DNA of 64,000 nt from Alistipes sp. An66 (GTDB taxonomy: Bacteria; Bacteroidota; Bacteroidia; Bacteroidales; Rikenellaceae): the NCBI RefSeq assembly GCF_002161445.1, contig NZ_NFHT01000003.1:1-64000 (forward strand), read 5' to 3'. Position numbers and translations under genes: made by a program. Below, piece by piece: positions 27,652 to 37,514 of the stretch. The notes under the pieces are model-generated. The model saw only the letters and a program-made list of their open reading frames with translations. It ran no database searches and was not told where the DNA came from. The first letter of the stretch is position 1. The number at the start of each line of letters is the position of its first letter.

Positions 27652-28398
27652 TCAAAGCAAAGATTCGATCAGCGGTTCCAGATCATCGAGCCGCAGCATG
27701 TTCGCGGCATCGCTCAAACCCCGGTCCGGATCGGGGTGCACCTCGAAGAAGAAGCCGTTGGCGCCGAACGCCTTTGCGGCATGCGCCATCGCCGGGACGA
27801 ACTCGCGGTTGCCACCCGTCTTGCCGCCCGCCGCGCCGGGGCGCTGCACCGAGTGCGTGCAGTCCATGATGACCGTCGGAGCGATATGCAGCATGTCGGG
27901 AATGTTGCGGAAGTCGACCACCAGGTTGTTGTAGCCGAACGAGTTGCCGCGTTCGGTGAGCCACACCTCCCGGGCTCCCGCCTCGCGCGCCTTCTCGTAG
28001 GGGTATTGCATGTCCACCCCCGAGAGGAACTGCGCCTTCTTGATGTTCACCGTGCGGCCGGTCTTCGCCGCAGCCACCAACAGGTCGGTCTGCCGGCACA
28101 GGAACGCCGGGATCTGGATCACGTCGACCACCTCGCCCACCGGCGCGGCCTGCCACGATTCGTGGATGTCCGTCAGGAGTTTCAGCCCCCATTTCGCCCG
28201 CACGTCCGCCAGCATTTGGAGCCCCTTTTCGAGCCCCGGGCCGCGGAACGACGCGATCGACGTCCGGTTGGCCTTGTCGAACGACGCCTTGAAGATGATC
28301 TCCGTCCCGAGCCGGCGGTTGATCGCCACCAGGCGTTCGGCCACCGCGTCCAGCAGTTCGGCCGATTCGATGACGCAGGGTCCTGCAATGAGTTTCAT
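27652..28398 (-). CDS. kdsA: 3-deoxy-8-phosphooctulonate synthase KdsA
   Basis: Condenses arabinose 5-phosphate and phosphoenolpyruvate to KDO 8-phosphate. Family blocks: IAGPCVIES near the start, FKASFDKANR, FRGPGLEKGL, TDIHE, DVIQIPAFLCRQTDLL, NIKKAQFL and MDCTHSVQRPG. The 248-aa length is slightly shorter than E. coli KdsA at the N-terminus, usual in Bacteroidetes. The gene lies 5 nt downstream of kdsB on the minus strand. Confidence 0.97.
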   Translation of the reverse strand: MKLIAGPCVIESAELLDAVAERLVAINRRLGTEIIFKASFDKANRTSIASFRGPGLEKGLQMLADVRAKWGLKLLTDIHESWQAAPVGEVVDVIQIPAFLCRQTDLLVAAAKTGRTVNIKKAQFLSGVDMQYPYEKAREAGAREVWLTERGNSFGYNNLVVDFRNIPDMLHIAPTVIMDCTHSVQRPGAAGGKTGGNREFVPAMAHAAKAFGANGFFFEVHPDPDRGLSDAANMLRLDDLEPLIESLL

Positions 28399-28403
28399 AA
28401 CAC

Positions 28404-29174
28404 TTATCGGTTGAATTCGGGATGTTGTTTCAGGAACGCTTCGGCACGGGCCAGATCCTCCGGGGTGTCGATCCCCACGGTCTCGGCATCCGTGATGCCC
28501 ACACCTATTTTATAGCCGTTTTCCAGCCACCGCAGCTGTTCGAGCGACTCGGCCAGTTCCAAAGGCGACTGCGGCAGGGTCGTGACCTTGCGCAGCACCT
28601 CCGAGCGGAAGGCGTAAATGCCGATGTGCTTGTAAAAGGTGTGTTTCGCCAGCCACTCCCCGCGCGGGACATTCCGCAGGTAGGGAATCACCGAACGCGA
28701 AAAATAGACGGCCTGCGACTGCACGTCGAGCACCACCTTCGGGGAGTTGGGGTTTTCCAGCGCGGCGAGCCCGTCGTTCTCCGAAAAGGGTTTCACCAGC
28801 GTGGCGATGTCGGTCGCGGGATTTTCGAAGCAGCGCTTCAACGCTTCGAGCTGCTCGCGGCGGATGAAGGGTTCGTCGCCCTGCACGTTGACCACCACGT
28901 CGTACGCACGTCCCTGCTTGTCGTAGGCCTCCCGGCAGCGGTCCGTACCGCTGCGGTGCGCCGCCGAGGTCATCTCGACCTTCCCGCCGAACGCCCGCAC
29001 GGCGTCGTAGATCCGCTGGTCGTCCGTGGCCACCACGGCGTCGTCCAGCACCCCGGCGACCTGTTCGTAGACCCGCTGGATCACGGGTTTGCCGCCCAGC
29101 AGCGCCAGCGGTTTGGCCGGGAAGCGTGTCGACGCATAGCGCGCCGGGATGATTGCGATGAATGTCAGAGGCAT
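28404..29174 (-). CDS. kdsB: CMP-KDO synthetase KdsB
   Basis: Activates KDO with CTP for transfer to lipid A. The opening [25 protein letters not shown] is split across the usual CTP-binding loop, with [27 protein letters not shown] and [12 protein letters not shown] as further family blocks. Length 256 aa is normal. First gene of the minus-strand KDO operon. No TAnnTTTG box is obvious upstream, so the promoter is not assigned. Confidence 0.97.
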   Translation of the reverse strand: MPLTFIAIIPARYASTRFPAKPLALLGGKPVIQRVYEQVAGVLDDAVVATDDQRIYDAVRAFGGKVEMTSAAHRSGTDRCREAYDKQGRAYDVVVNVQGDEPFIRREQLEALKRCFENPATDIATLVKPFSENDGLAALENPNSPKVVLDVQSQAVYFSRSVIPYLRNVPRGEWLAKHTFYKHIGIYAFRSEVLRKVTTLPQSPLELAESLEQLRWLENGYKIGVGITDAETVGIDTPEDLARAEAFLKQHPEFNR

Positions 29175-29415
29175 GGTTATATTATAAATATCCTTATAAA
29201 ATTACTTTTCAGGGCAACTCGCTCCCGTCCGCCGCTGCTCGCGGCCCGTGGCCGCGTATTCAGATCTACCCTCCCCTAAATCCCCTCCGCGGAGGGGACT
29301 TTATGAGGGAAGCCTTTTCCGAAGAATGGAAGGTCGGAACTTTCAGATCGCCATTATCCTCAAATGCTCAACACTCAATTTTCCATTTTCAATTCTCCAT
29401 TCTCCATTTGGAAAA
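29175..29415. repeat. Intergenic region with palindrome and ATTCTCCATT-type repeats
   Basis: No gene is seen between lon (minus) and kdsB (minus). It holds a 16-bp perfect palindrome CCCCTCCGCGGAGGGG (29282-29297) and, at 29376-29409, four degenerate copies of a motif like CAATTYTCCATT. Both types look like the short dispersed intergenic repeats common in Bacteroidetes genomes. Confidence 0.6.
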
Positions 29416-31845
29416 CTACTCCAACGCCAGCGCCAGCACCTCGTCGTTCGTCCGCACGTAGTGGAACGTCAGACCCTCGACGTACTCCGCCTTGATCTCC
29501 GCAATGTCCTTGCGGTTCTCCTCCGAAAGGATCAGCTCCGTAATGCCGGCCCGCTTGGCCGCCAGAATCTTCTCCTTCACGCCGCCGACCGGCATCACCC
29601 GGCCCCGCAGCGTCGTCTCGCCCGTCATGGCGATCCGCTCCTTCACCTTGCGGCCCGTGTAGGTCGAGACGATCGACGTCACCATCGTAATGCCCGCCGA
29701 GGGGCCGTCCTTCGGGATCGCACCCTCCGGAACGTGGATGTTGATGTCGTTCGTTTCGAACAGCTTCGGGTCGATGTTCAGCTCCTTGTGGTGAGCCATC
29801 ACCCACTCGTGCGCAATCGTCGCCGACTCCTTCATCACGTCGCCCAGATTGCCCGTCAGGCTGATCTTGCCCTTGCCCGGCGTCAGGCACGACTCGATGT
29901 AGAGGATGTCGCCCCCGACCTCGGTCCACGCCAGGCCCGTCACGACACCCGTCATGCCGCCCACCTCGTACTCCTCACGCAGGAACTTCGGCATCCCGAG
30001 GATCTTTTCCAGATCCTTTTTCGAGATCTCCGGAGCGAACGTCTCGTCGAAGGCGATCTGCTTGGCCCGCGCCCGCGCGATCTTCGCCAGATGCTTGTCC
30101 AGCGAGCGGACGCCCGCCTCGCGCGTATAGCACGAAATGATCTCCTCGACCACCTCCGGCGTCAGGGTCATCTCCTGCTCCTTGATGCCGTGGGCCTCGC
30201 GCTGCTTCGGAAGCAGGTGGTCCAGCGCAATGCGCACCTTCTCCTCCACGAGGTAGCCCGGGATGTTGATCATCTCCATGCGGTCGCGCAGCGCCGGGGC
30301 GATGTTCCCCACGTTGTTCGCCGTGGCGATGAACAGCACCTTCGAGAGGTCGTACTCCATGTCGATATAGTTGTCGTGGAAGGTCGTGTTCTGCTCCGGG
30401 TCCAGCACTTCGAGCAGCGCGCTCGACGGGTCCCCGTGGTTCGAGACCGTCACCTTGTCCACCTCGTCGAGGATGATCACCGGATTCGACGACCCGCAGC
30501 GCTTGATCGTCTGGATGATCCGGCCCGGCATCGCACCGATGTAGGTGCGGCGGTGTCCGCGGATCTCCGACTCGTCGTGCAGGCCGCCCAGCGAAATGCG
30601 CCCGAACTTGCGGCCCAGCGCCGCGGCCACCGACTTGCCCAGCGACGTCTTGCCCACGCCCGGAGGGCCGTAGAGGCAGAGAATCGGCGATTTCAGGTCG
30701 CCTTTCAGCTTGATGACCGCCAGGTGTTCGAGGATCCGCTCCTTCACCTCGTCGAGTCCGAAGTGGTCGTGATCCAGCTGTTCGCGCGCGCATTTCAGGT
30801 CGAGGTTGTCCTTCGTGACGTCGTTCCACGGCAGTTCCAGCAGCAGTTGCAGGTAGGTCATCTGCACCGAATACTCCGCAACCGCCGGGTTCAGCCGCTC
30901 GACCTTCTGCAACTCCTTCTCGAAGGTCTCGCCCACCTCCTTCGGCCAGTTCTTCTTCCTGGCCTCCTCGCGCAGCTTCTCGATGTCGGCATCCGGGCCG
31001 TCGCCCAGTTCGTCCTGAATCGTGCGCATCTGCTGTTGCAGGTAGTAGTCCCGCTGCTGCTTGTCGATCTCCTGCTTGACGCGCTCCTGGATCTGGCTCT
31101 TCAACTCGGCCAGCTGCTGCTCCCGGATCAGGATCTCCAACAGCTTCCGCGCGCGTGCCAGCAGCCCCGGGGCTTCGAGCAGCGACTGCCGGTCTTCGTC
31201 CGTGAGCTCCATGTTCGAGCAGATGAAGTTGATGATTCCCCGCTTCGAGTCGATGTTCTTGATGGCGAAGGCCGCCTCCTTGGGCATCGACGGCGAGACG
31301 TTGATGATGTTCAGCGCCACGTCGCGGATCGAGTCGACCAGCGCCTCGAACTCGATGCTCTTCACGTCGGGCGTCGAGTCCCGCAGCGCCACGACCCGCG
31401 CCTTGAAATAGGGTTCCGTAGCGATATATTCCGTGATCTCGATCTTTTCCAGACCGTTCAGGATCACCGTCAGGTTGCCGTTCGGCATCTCCAGGATCTT
31501 GATGATCCGCGCCGCCGTACCGACCTTGTACATGTCGTCCGGCGAGGGGTCCTCGACCTCGCTCTCGCGTTGCAGCACGGCACCCAGCATGCCGCCTTCG
31601 GCATTCACCGCACGCACCAGCGAGATGCTCTTGTCGCGTCCCACGGTGATCGGCGTGATGGCCCCCGGAAAGAGGACCGACGAACGAAGCGTCAGAATCG
31701 GGATGATCTCCGGAACCTCGACCTCCTCGACCGGCTCGTCGCCGCCCGTCACGATCGGGATCACCCGATGCTTGCCGTCGAGCAGCTCCGGGGCCAGATT
31801 CAGCTCGTCCGTTTCAATGGTTTCGATCTTATCTTTCTTGCTCAT
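29416..31845 (-). CDS. lon: ATP-dependent protease Lon
   Basis: The soluble AAA+ serine protease for misfolded and regulatory proteins. Domains in order: LON substrate-binding domain (about 45-240), a coiled-coil region rich in Gln (about 240-300), AAA+ module with Walker A GPPGVGKT (393-400) and Walker B VIILDEVDK, and the protease domain with the catalytic serine in PKDGPSAGITM and the lysine in MPVGGVKEKILAAKRAG. Length 809 aa is standard. It is divergent from valS and appears monocistronic. Confidence 0.97.
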   Translation of the reverse strand: MSKKDKIETIETDELNLAPELLDGKHRVIPIVTGGDEPVEEVEVPEIIPILTLRSSVLFPGAITPITVGRDKSISLVRAVNAEGGMLGAVLQRESEVEDPSPDDMYKVGTAARIIKILEMPNGNLTVILNGLEKIEITEYIATEPYFKARVVALRDSTPDVKSIEFEALVDSIRDVALNIINVSPSMPKEAAFAIKNIDSKRGIINFICSNMELTDEDRQSLLEAPGLLARARKLLEILIREQQLAELKSQIQERVKQEIDKQQRDYYLQQQMRTIQDELGDGPDADIEKLREEARKKNWPKEVGETFEKELQKVERLNPAVAEYSVQMTYLQLLLELPWNDVTKDNLDLKCAREQLDHDHFGLDEVKERILEHLAVIKLKGDLKSPILCLYGPPGVGKTSLGKSVAAALGRKFGRISLGGLHDESEIRGHRRTYIGAMPGRIIQTIKRCGSSNPVIILDEVDKVTVSNHGDPSSALLEVLDPEQNTTFHDNYIDMEYDLSKVLFIATANNVGNIAPALRDRMEMINIPGYLVEEKVRIALDHLLPKQREAHGIKEQEMTLTPEVVEEIISCYTREAGVRSLDKHLAKIARARAKQIAFDETFAPEISKKDLEKILGMPKFLREEYEVGGMTGVVTGLAWTEVGGDILYIESCLTPGKGKISLTGNLGDVMKESATIAHEWVMAHHKELNIDPKLFETNDINIHVPEGAIPKDGPSAGITMVTSIVSTYTGRKVKERIAMTGETTLRGRVMPVGGVKEKILAAKRAGITELILSEENRKDIAEIKAEYVEGLTFHYVRTNDEVLALALE

Positions 31846-31871
31846 AATGTCCTTACCTATATAGAATGTCG

Positions 31872-31879
31872 CAAAGGTA
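31872..31879 (-). promoter_or_regulatory. -7 box of lon
   Basis: The minus strand reads TACCTTTG, 26 nt upstream of the lon ATG. Confidence 0.6.
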
Positions 31880-31922
31880 ACGTTTTTTCGCTGATTTTAT
31901 TTCATCTTTGACAGATTGTTAA

Positions 31923-31930
31923 TAACTTTG
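31923..31930 (+). promoter_or_regulatory. -7 box of valS
   Basis: TAACTTTG lies 47 nt upstream of the valS ATG in the AT-rich lon/valS divergent region. Confidence 0.55.
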
Positions 31931-31977
31931 CCTCCCCGAAAGAGTTCGGAAACCCTTTTTAAAACCCATAATGCGTT

Positions 31978-34605
31978 ATGCAAATCGCTGACAAATACGC
32001 TCCGCAACAAATCGAAGCCAAATGGTACGACTACTGGATCGACCACCGGCTCTTCCACTCGGAACCCGATGAACGCGAACCCTATACGATCGTCATCCCG
32101 CCCCCCAACGTCACCGGCATGCTCCACATGGGGCACATGCTCAACAACACCTTGCAGGATGTCCTCGTGCGCCGCGCCCGCATGTCCGGAAAGAACGCAT
32201 GCTGGGTCCCCGGCATGGACCATGCCTCGATCGCCACGGAGGCCAAAGTCGTCGCCATGCTCCGCGAAAAGGGAATCGAGAAGGCGTCGCTCTCGCGTGA
32301 CGAATTCCTGAAATACGCCTGGGAGTGGAAGGAGAAGTACGGAGGCGTCATCCTCCGGCAGCTGCGCAAGCTCGGCGCCTCGTGCGACTGGGACCGCACC
32401 TGCTTCACGATGGACGACATCCGCACGGAGAGCGTCCTGCGCGTCTTCTGCGACCTCTACGACAAGGGTAAGATCTACCGCGGCGTCCGCATGGTCAACT
32501 GGGACCCCGCCGCACAGACCGCCCTCTCCGACGAGGAGGTCATCTTCAAGGAGTCGCACGGAAAGCTCTACTACCTGCGCTACAAGGTCGAGGGATCGGA
32601 GCGCACGATCATCGTCGCCACGACCCGTCCCGAGACCATCCTCGGCGATACGGGCCTCTGCGTCAACCCCAACGACCCGCGCTATCAGGACCTCCCGGCC
32701 GACGCCCGCGTCATCGTGCCGCTCGTCGGACGCTCGATCCCCGTCATCCGCGACGAGTATGTCGACATCGAGTTCGGCACCGGAGCCCTGAAAGTGACCC
32801 CGGCGCACGACGTCAACGACTACATGCTCGGGGAAAAATACGGACTGGAATCCATCGACATCTTCAACGACGACGGAACGATCAACGACAAGGTCGGCCT
32901 GTACGTCGGACAGGACCGTTTCGATGTCCGCCGCCGGATCGAGAAGGACCTCGATGCCGCCGGGCTCCTCGAAAAGACCGAGGAGTACACCAACAACGTC
33001 GGCTATTCGGAGCGCACGGGCGTCGCCATCGAGCCGAAACTCTCGATGCAGTGGTTCCTCTCGATGAAGGAGCTCGCCGAGCCCGCAACGCGCGCCGTCA
33101 TGGAGGACGCCATCCGCTTCGTGCCCGAGAAGTACAGGAACACCTACCGCTACTGGATGGAGAACATCAAGGACTGGTGCATCTCGCGCCAGCTGTGGTG
33201 GGGACAGCGCATCCCGGCGTGGTACCTCCCCAAAGGAGGCTTCGTCGTCGCACCCACGCCCGAAGAGGCCCTCGAAAAGGCCCGCGCCAAGGCCGGGGAC
33301 CCGACGTTGCAGCTCGCCGACCTGCGGCAGGACGAGGACGTGCTCGACACGTGGTTCTCGTCGTGGCTCTGGCCCATTTCGGTTTTCGACGGAATCCGCA
33401 ACCCCCACAACGCCGAGATCGAATACTACTACCCGACGAACGATCTGGTCACCGCGCCCGACATCATCTTCTTCTGGGTCGCCCGCATGATCATGGCCGG
33501 CTATGAATACCGGCAGGAGAAGCCCTTCGCCAACGTCTACTTCACGGGCATCGTCCGCGACAAGATCGGCCGCAAGATGTCCAAGCAGCTGGGCAACTCG
33601 CCCGACCCGCTCGACCTGATCGCCCGGTACGGCGCCGACGGTGTCCGCATGGCGATGCTCATCAGCTCGTCGGCCGGAAACGACGTGATGTTCGACGAGG
33701 CGCTCTGCGAGCAGGGCCGCAACTTCGGCAACAAGATCTGGAACGCCTACCGTCTGGTCAACGGATGGACGGCCGACAACACAGCCCCGCAGAGCGAAAA
33801 CAACCGTCTGGCCGTGGCGTGGTTCGAACAGGCTTTGAGCCGCTCGCTGCGCCAGATCGACGAGGACTTCAAGGCCTACCGCATTTCGGAGGCCTTCAAG
33901 GAGGTTTACCGGCTTTTCTGGGACGATTTCAGCAGTCTCTACCTCGAAATGGTCAAGCCCGCCTACGGACAGCCGACCGACTCGGCGACGCTCGACGCCA
34001 CGAAGCACTATTTCGACGCCCTGATACGCATGCTGCACCCCTTCATGCCGTTCGTCACCGAAGAGATCTGGCAGGCCCTCGCGCCGCGACGCGAAGGCGA
34101 GTCGATCTGCGTGGCGCAGATGCCGCAGCCCGCAGTCGGGGATGCCGCCCTGATGGCCCGCTTCGAGCTGGTGAAGGAGATCGTCTCCTCGGTGCGCAAC
34201 ATCCGCAACCAGAAGAACCTGCCCCAGAAGGAGGCCCTCACGCTCCACGTCATCGTCGACGGGAACTACCCCGCGGAGTTCGCCCCCGTGGTGATGAAGA
34301 TGGCCAACCTCGCGGCCATCGAGCCCGTCACGGAGAAGGATCCCGCCGCCGCGGCCTTCCTCGTCAAGACGACGCAGTACTTCGTGCCGCTGGCCGGGAA
34401 GATCGACGCCGAGGCCGAAATCAAAAAGCTCACGGACGACCTGAAATACTACGAGGGATTCCTCGCCTCGGTGATGAAGAAGCTCTCGAACGAGCGCTTC
34501 GTGCAGTCGGCGCCCGAGAAGGTCGTCGCCAACGAACGCGCCAAGCAGGCCGATGCCGAAGCCAAGATCGCGGCGCTGAAAGAGCAGCTCGCGGCACTGA
34601 AATAG
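31978..34605 (+). CDS. valS: Valyl-tRNA synthetase
   Basis: Charges tRNA-Val and edits misactivated threonine. The class I signature is [15 protein letters not shown] (41-55, HMGH), and the KMSKS loop reads [16 protein letters not shown], a Gln variant. The editing domain includes [17 protein letters not shown] and the [16 protein letters not shown] block. A C-terminal coiled coil (about 810-875) ends the protein. Length 875 aa is normal. Monocistronic-looking, divergent from lon. Confidence 0.97.
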   Translation: MQIADKYAPQQIEAKWYDYWIDHRLFHSEPDEREPYTIVIPPPNVTGMLHMGHMLNNTLQDVLVRRARMSGKNACWVPGMDHASIATEAKVVAMLREKGIEKASLSRDEFLKYAWEWKEKYGGVILRQLRKLGASCDWDRTCFTMDDIRTESVLRVFCDLYDKGKIYRGVRMVNWDPAAQTALSDEEVIFKESHGKLYYLRYKVEGSERTIIVATTRPETILGDTGLCVNPNDPRYQDLPADARVIVPLVGRSIPVIRDEYVDIEFGTGALKVTPAHDVNDYMLGEKYGLESIDIFNDDGTINDKVGLYVGQDRFDVRRRIEKDLDAAGLLEKTEEYTNNVGYSERTGVAIEPKLSMQWFLSMKELAEPATRAVMEDAIRFVPEKYRNTYRYWMENIKDWCISRQLWWGQRIPAWYLPKGGFVVAPTPEEALEKARAKAGDPTLQLADLRQDEDVLDTWFSSWLWPISVFDGIRNPHNAEIEYYYPTNDLVTAPDIIFFWVARMIMAGYEYRQEKPFANVYFTGIVRDKIGRKMSKQLGNSPDPLDLIARYGADGVRMAMLISSSAGNDVMFDEALCEQGRNFGNKIWNAYRLVNGWTADNTAPQSENNRLAVAWFEQALSRSLRQIDEDFKAYRISEAFKEVYRLFWDDFSSLYLEMVKPAYGQPTDSATLDATKHYFDALIRMLHPFMPFVTEEIWQALAPRREGESICVAQMPQPAVGDAALMARFELVKEIVSSVRNIRNQKNLPQKEALTLHVIVDGNYPAEFAPVVMKMANLAAIEPVTEKDPAAAAFLVKTTQYFVPLAGKIDAEAEIKKLTDDLKYYEGFLASVMKKLSNERFVQSAPEKVVANERAKQADAEAKIAALKEQLAALK

Positions 34606-34818
34606 ACACCGGAACGCCGACCGGGCCAGGGTGCCGGAGCCGAAAGGACCGCCGGGCCGTCGGAAACGGCCAAATCCGAAAGAAGCGGCCGCCCCGGGAC
34701 AGGCGCAAAACAACGGGACCGACGGTTGCGGCCCGGGCCGCAACCCCACCACCGACCGACCCCCGTCCCCGTGACGGGGGCCTGTCGCAAAAAAACAGGA
34801 GACCGAACAACAGCGAAA
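34606..34818. other. valS-rnhA spacer with 22-bp palindrome
   Basis: A 213-nt GC-rich, non-coding spacer. Bases 34724-34745 form a perfect 22-bp palindrome centred on GGCCCGGGCC, and a second dyad (CCCCCGTCCCCGTGACGGGGG-like, split about 34757-34779) lies close downstream. Neither has a clean T-run, so termination is uncertain. Confidence 0.6.
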
Positions 34819-35283
34819 ATGCCTTCCATCACGATCTATACCGACGGCTCGGCCCTCGGAAACCCGGGGCCCGGCGGCTACGGCGTCGTGCTCCTCTCGG
34901 GGCCCCACCGCAAGGAGCTCTCCCGGGGATTCCGCCTCACGACCAACAACCGCATGGAGCTCACGGCCGTCTGCGTGGCCCTCGAAGCGCTCCGCTTCGA
35001 GGGGTCGGACGTCGTGATCTACTCCGACTCGAAATACGTCGTCGATGCCGTCACCAAAGGATGGGTCTTCGGCTGGCTCCGCAAGGGTTTTGCCGGAAAG
35101 AAGAACCCCGATCTCTGGATGCGGTTCCTGCGCGTCTACAACCGCCACCACGTCCGCTTCGTCTGGGTCAAGGGACACGCCGACACCGTGGAGAACAACC
35201 GTTGCGACCAGCTGGCCGTCGCCGCCGCCAACGACCGCGCAAACTGGCTCGAAGACACCGGCTACACGCCCGAACAGGCGTAA
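34819..35283 (+). CDS. rnhA: Ribonuclease HI
   Basis: Cleaves the RNA strand of RNA-DNA hybrids. The catalytic carboxylates D9 (YTDGSALGNPGPGGYG), E47 (NNRMELTA), D70 (IYSDSKYV) and D130 (NNRCDQLA) are all present, and VKGHAD carries the conserved His. Length 154 aa matches E. coli RNase HI. The ATG at 34819 opens directly on the first beta strand; the earlier reading from 34726 adds only Pro/Thr-rich sequence. Confidence 0.96.
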   Translation: MPSITIYTDGSALGNPGPGGYGVVLLSGPHRKELSRGFRLTTNNRMELTAVCVALEALRFEGSDVVIYSDSKYVVDAVTKGWVFGWLRKGFAGKKNPDLWMRFLRVYNRHHVRFVWVKGHADTVENNRCDQLAVAAANDRANWLEDTGYTPEQA

Positions 35284-35394
35284 AAGAACACGAATCCCGA
35301 GTCCGAAATCACTCGAAAGGTCCGATAAAATGCCCTTTCTTTCCGATAATTTTCCGAAAATCCGCGCTTTTTTCGCTTTTCGGGTTATTATCAC

Positions 35395-35402
35395 TATATT
35401 TG
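35395..35402 (+). promoter_or_regulatory. -7 box of the MsbA-like exporter gene
   Basis: TATATTTG in an AT-rich stretch. The ATG is 108 nt downstream, giving a GC-rich leader with several short stems, for example GGAATC/GATTCC. Confidence 0.6.
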
Positions 35403-35510
35403 CAGGAAATTGATGCCGGACCGCAGCCTCCGGAATCCCGACCCAATGCGGATTCCCCCCGACGGACTTCGGGCCGGTTGTGAGATTGCGCAACCTCCAA
35501 ACCCTACGGA

Positions 35511-37340
35511 ATGTTCAAGACTTACATGCGGCTGCTGGGCTTCGCCCGTCCGATCGAAAAATACGCGATCCCCTATTTCTTCTACTCGCTCTTCTACGCG
35601 CTGTTCAACTCGCTGACGTTCATGCTGATCATCCCGATCCTGAACACGATGTTCGACGCGAAGTACACTTTCGAGTACGTGGAGAAACTCCCGCCCCTGC
35701 AATTCAACCAGGAGTATCTGACCGCCCTCTTCAACTACACCTACTCGCACGTATTCCACGAATACGACCGACAGAACGTCCTGCTGCTGCTGGCCGTCGT
35801 CGCCATCATCATCAGCCTGTTGAGCAACCTCTTCCGATACCTCGGGGCCTGGACCATGGAGAACATGCGCACACGCACGCTCCAGAAAATGAGAAACGAG
35901 ATGTTCTCCCGCGTCATGGACATGAACGTCGGATACTTCTCCGACCAGCGGAAGGGCGACATCATCTCGAAAATCACCTCCGACGTCGGCGTCGTCCAGT
36001 TCTGCATCACCAATACGCTGCAAGTCTCCTTCCGCGAGCCCTTCCTCATCATCGGATACATCGTCATGATGGTCGCCATCTCGTGGGAACTCGCCCTCTT
36101 CTCCATCCTCTTCCTCCCGATCGTGGCCCTGCTCATCGGAAACATCGTCAAGAAACTCCGCCACCCCGCCCGCACCAACCAGAAACGAATGGGCGAAATG
36201 GTCGCCACGCTCGACGAATCCCTCGCCGGAATCAAGGTCATCAAGAGCTACAACGCAACCGAATACATCAAACAGAAATACTACGACATCAGCGCCGACC
36301 TCGCACGCCTCACCCTCTCGATGGCCCGCCGCCAGCAGCTGGCCTCCCCGATGAGCGAATTCCTCGGAATCACGGCTGTCGGCGTCATCCTCGTATTCGG
36401 AGGCTCGCTCGTCTCGGCCGGATCGCTCGACCCCGGAGGATTCATCGCCTTCGTGGCCATCTTCTCCCAGATCACCCGCCCCGTCAGGACCTTCATCGAT
36501 CAGTTCGCCAACATCAACCAGGGTCTGGCCGCCGGAGAGCGCATCTTCTCGATCATCGACACCAAACCCGAAATCCAGGACAAACCCGACGCCCGCGAAC
36601 TTACCGGACTGAAAGACAAGATCGAATTCCGCAACGTGCACTTCTCCTACGACGGTTCCCGTGAGGTGATCGACGGCATCTCGTTCGAGATCCGCCGCGG
36701 GCAGACCGTCGCGCTGGTCGGACCTTCGGGAGGCGGCAAGTCGACCCTCAGCGAACTCCTGCCCCGCTTCTATGACCCCACGAGCGGCGAGATCCTCATC
36801 GACGGAGTCTCCCTGCGCGACTACACCCAGGAGAGCGTCCGCGCCCACATGAGCGTCGTGGCGCAGGATACCGTGCTCTTCAACGACACGATCGCGAACA
36901 ACATCGGCATGGGACGCCGCGGCGCCTCGCACGAGGAGATTGTCGAAGCGGCCCGGGTCGCCAATGCCGACGACTTCATCCGCGAATGCCCCGAAGGCTA
37001 CGACACCAACATCGGAGACCGCGGCACGAAACTCTCCGGAGGCCAGCGACAACGCCTCTCGATCGCACGCGCCGTGCTGAAAAACCCCGACATCCTGATC
37101 CTCGACGAGGCCACCTCGGCCCTCGACACCGAGAGCGAAAAACTCGTGCAGGATGCTCTGAACAAACTGCTCAAAGGCCGTACGTCGGTGGTCATCGCAC
37201 ACCGCCTGTCGACGATCCACAACGCCGACCAGATCATCGTCGTGGACCACGGCCGCATCGCCGAGCAGGGCACCCACGCCGAACTCATGGCGCGAAACGG
37301 CATCTACGCCAAACTCATCGAGATGCAGTCCTTCGACTGA
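35511..37340 (+). CDS. MsbA-like ABC exporter (lipid A/LPS flippase candidate)
   Basis: A 609-aa half-transporter with the transmembrane domain (six helices, about 15-340) fused to an ATPase domain. The ATPase shows Walker A VGPSGGGKSTLS, the signature LSGGQRQRLSIARA, Walker B ILILDEATSALD and the switch His in VIAHRLSTI. Close resemblance to MsbA-type exporters and the many LPS genes nearby make lipid A-core flipping the best guess, but other half-exporters look similar. It stands alone between rnhA and ileS with its own promoter and terminator. Confidence 0.85.
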   Translation: MFKTYMRLLGFARPIEKYAIPYFFYSLFYALFNSLTFMLIIPILNTMFDAKYTFEYVEKLPPLQFNQEYLTALFNYTYSHVFHEYDRQNVLLLLAVVAIIISLLSNLFRYLGAWTMENMRTRTLQKMRNEMFSRVMDMNVGYFSDQRKGDIISKITSDVGVVQFCITNTLQVSFREPFLIIGYIVMMVAISWELALFSILFLPIVALLIGNIVKKLRHPARTNQKRMGEMVATLDESLAGIKVIKSYNATEYIKQKYYDISADLARLTLSMARRQQLASPMSEFLGITAVGVILVFGGSLVSAGSLDPGGFIAFVAIFSQITRPVRTFIDQFANINQGLAAGERIFSIIDTKPEIQDKPDARELTGLKDKIEFRNVHFSYDGSREVIDGISFEIRRGQTVALVGPSGGGKSTLSELLPRFYDPTSGEILIDGVSLRDYTQESVRAHMSVVAQDTVLFNDTIANNIGMGRRGASHEEIVEAARVANADDFIRECPEGYDTNIGDRGTKLSGGQRQRLSIARAVLKNPDILILDEATSALDTESEKLVQDALNKLLKGRTSVVIAHRLSTIHNADQIIVVDHGRIAEQGTHAELMARNGIYAKLIEMQSFD

Positions 37341-37363
37341 CCGGCTGCCGAGCCGAAAACACC

Positions 37364-37410
37364 CTCCGGGCCGCCGTTCCGCAGCGAACAGGCGGCCCGG
37401 AGCGTTGTTT
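37364..37410 (+). terminator. Terminator after the MsbA-like gene
   Basis: A perfect 12-bp stem, CTCCGGGCCGCC with GGCGGCCCGGAG, around a 15-nt loop, followed by CGTTGTTT. Confidence 0.7.
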
Positions 37411-37442
37411 CACGCCCCGCAGGTGACGGTTTCGGGGCAAGG

Positions 37443-37475
37443 TTGCAACGTTTTCCAATCTTTTTATTATCTTTG
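37443..37475 (+). promoter_or_regulatory. Promoter of ileS
   Basis: TTG at 37443-37445 and TATCTTTG at 37468-37475 (22-nt spacing). The expected start site near 37481 leaves about 34 nt to the chosen ATG. Confidence 0.65.
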
Positions 37476-37514
37476 CGGGTTGTCAACATGCAGCGAAAAA
37501 AATTTCTTACCGAT

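Noticed and set aside
31897..35493. A 1198-codon minus-strand frame opposite valS and rnhA
   Set aside because: Same shadow effect; valS is a certain gene with intact motifs in the other direction.
35410..35616. A possible upstream ORF in the leader of the MsbA-like gene
   Set aside because: It runs out of frame into the exporter gene, lacks a ribosome-binding site and has no protein-like features.
37443..37514. Longer N-terminus of IleS
   Set aside because: The TTG start lies inside the promoter region, upstream of the -7 box, so it cannot be transcribed from that promoter.
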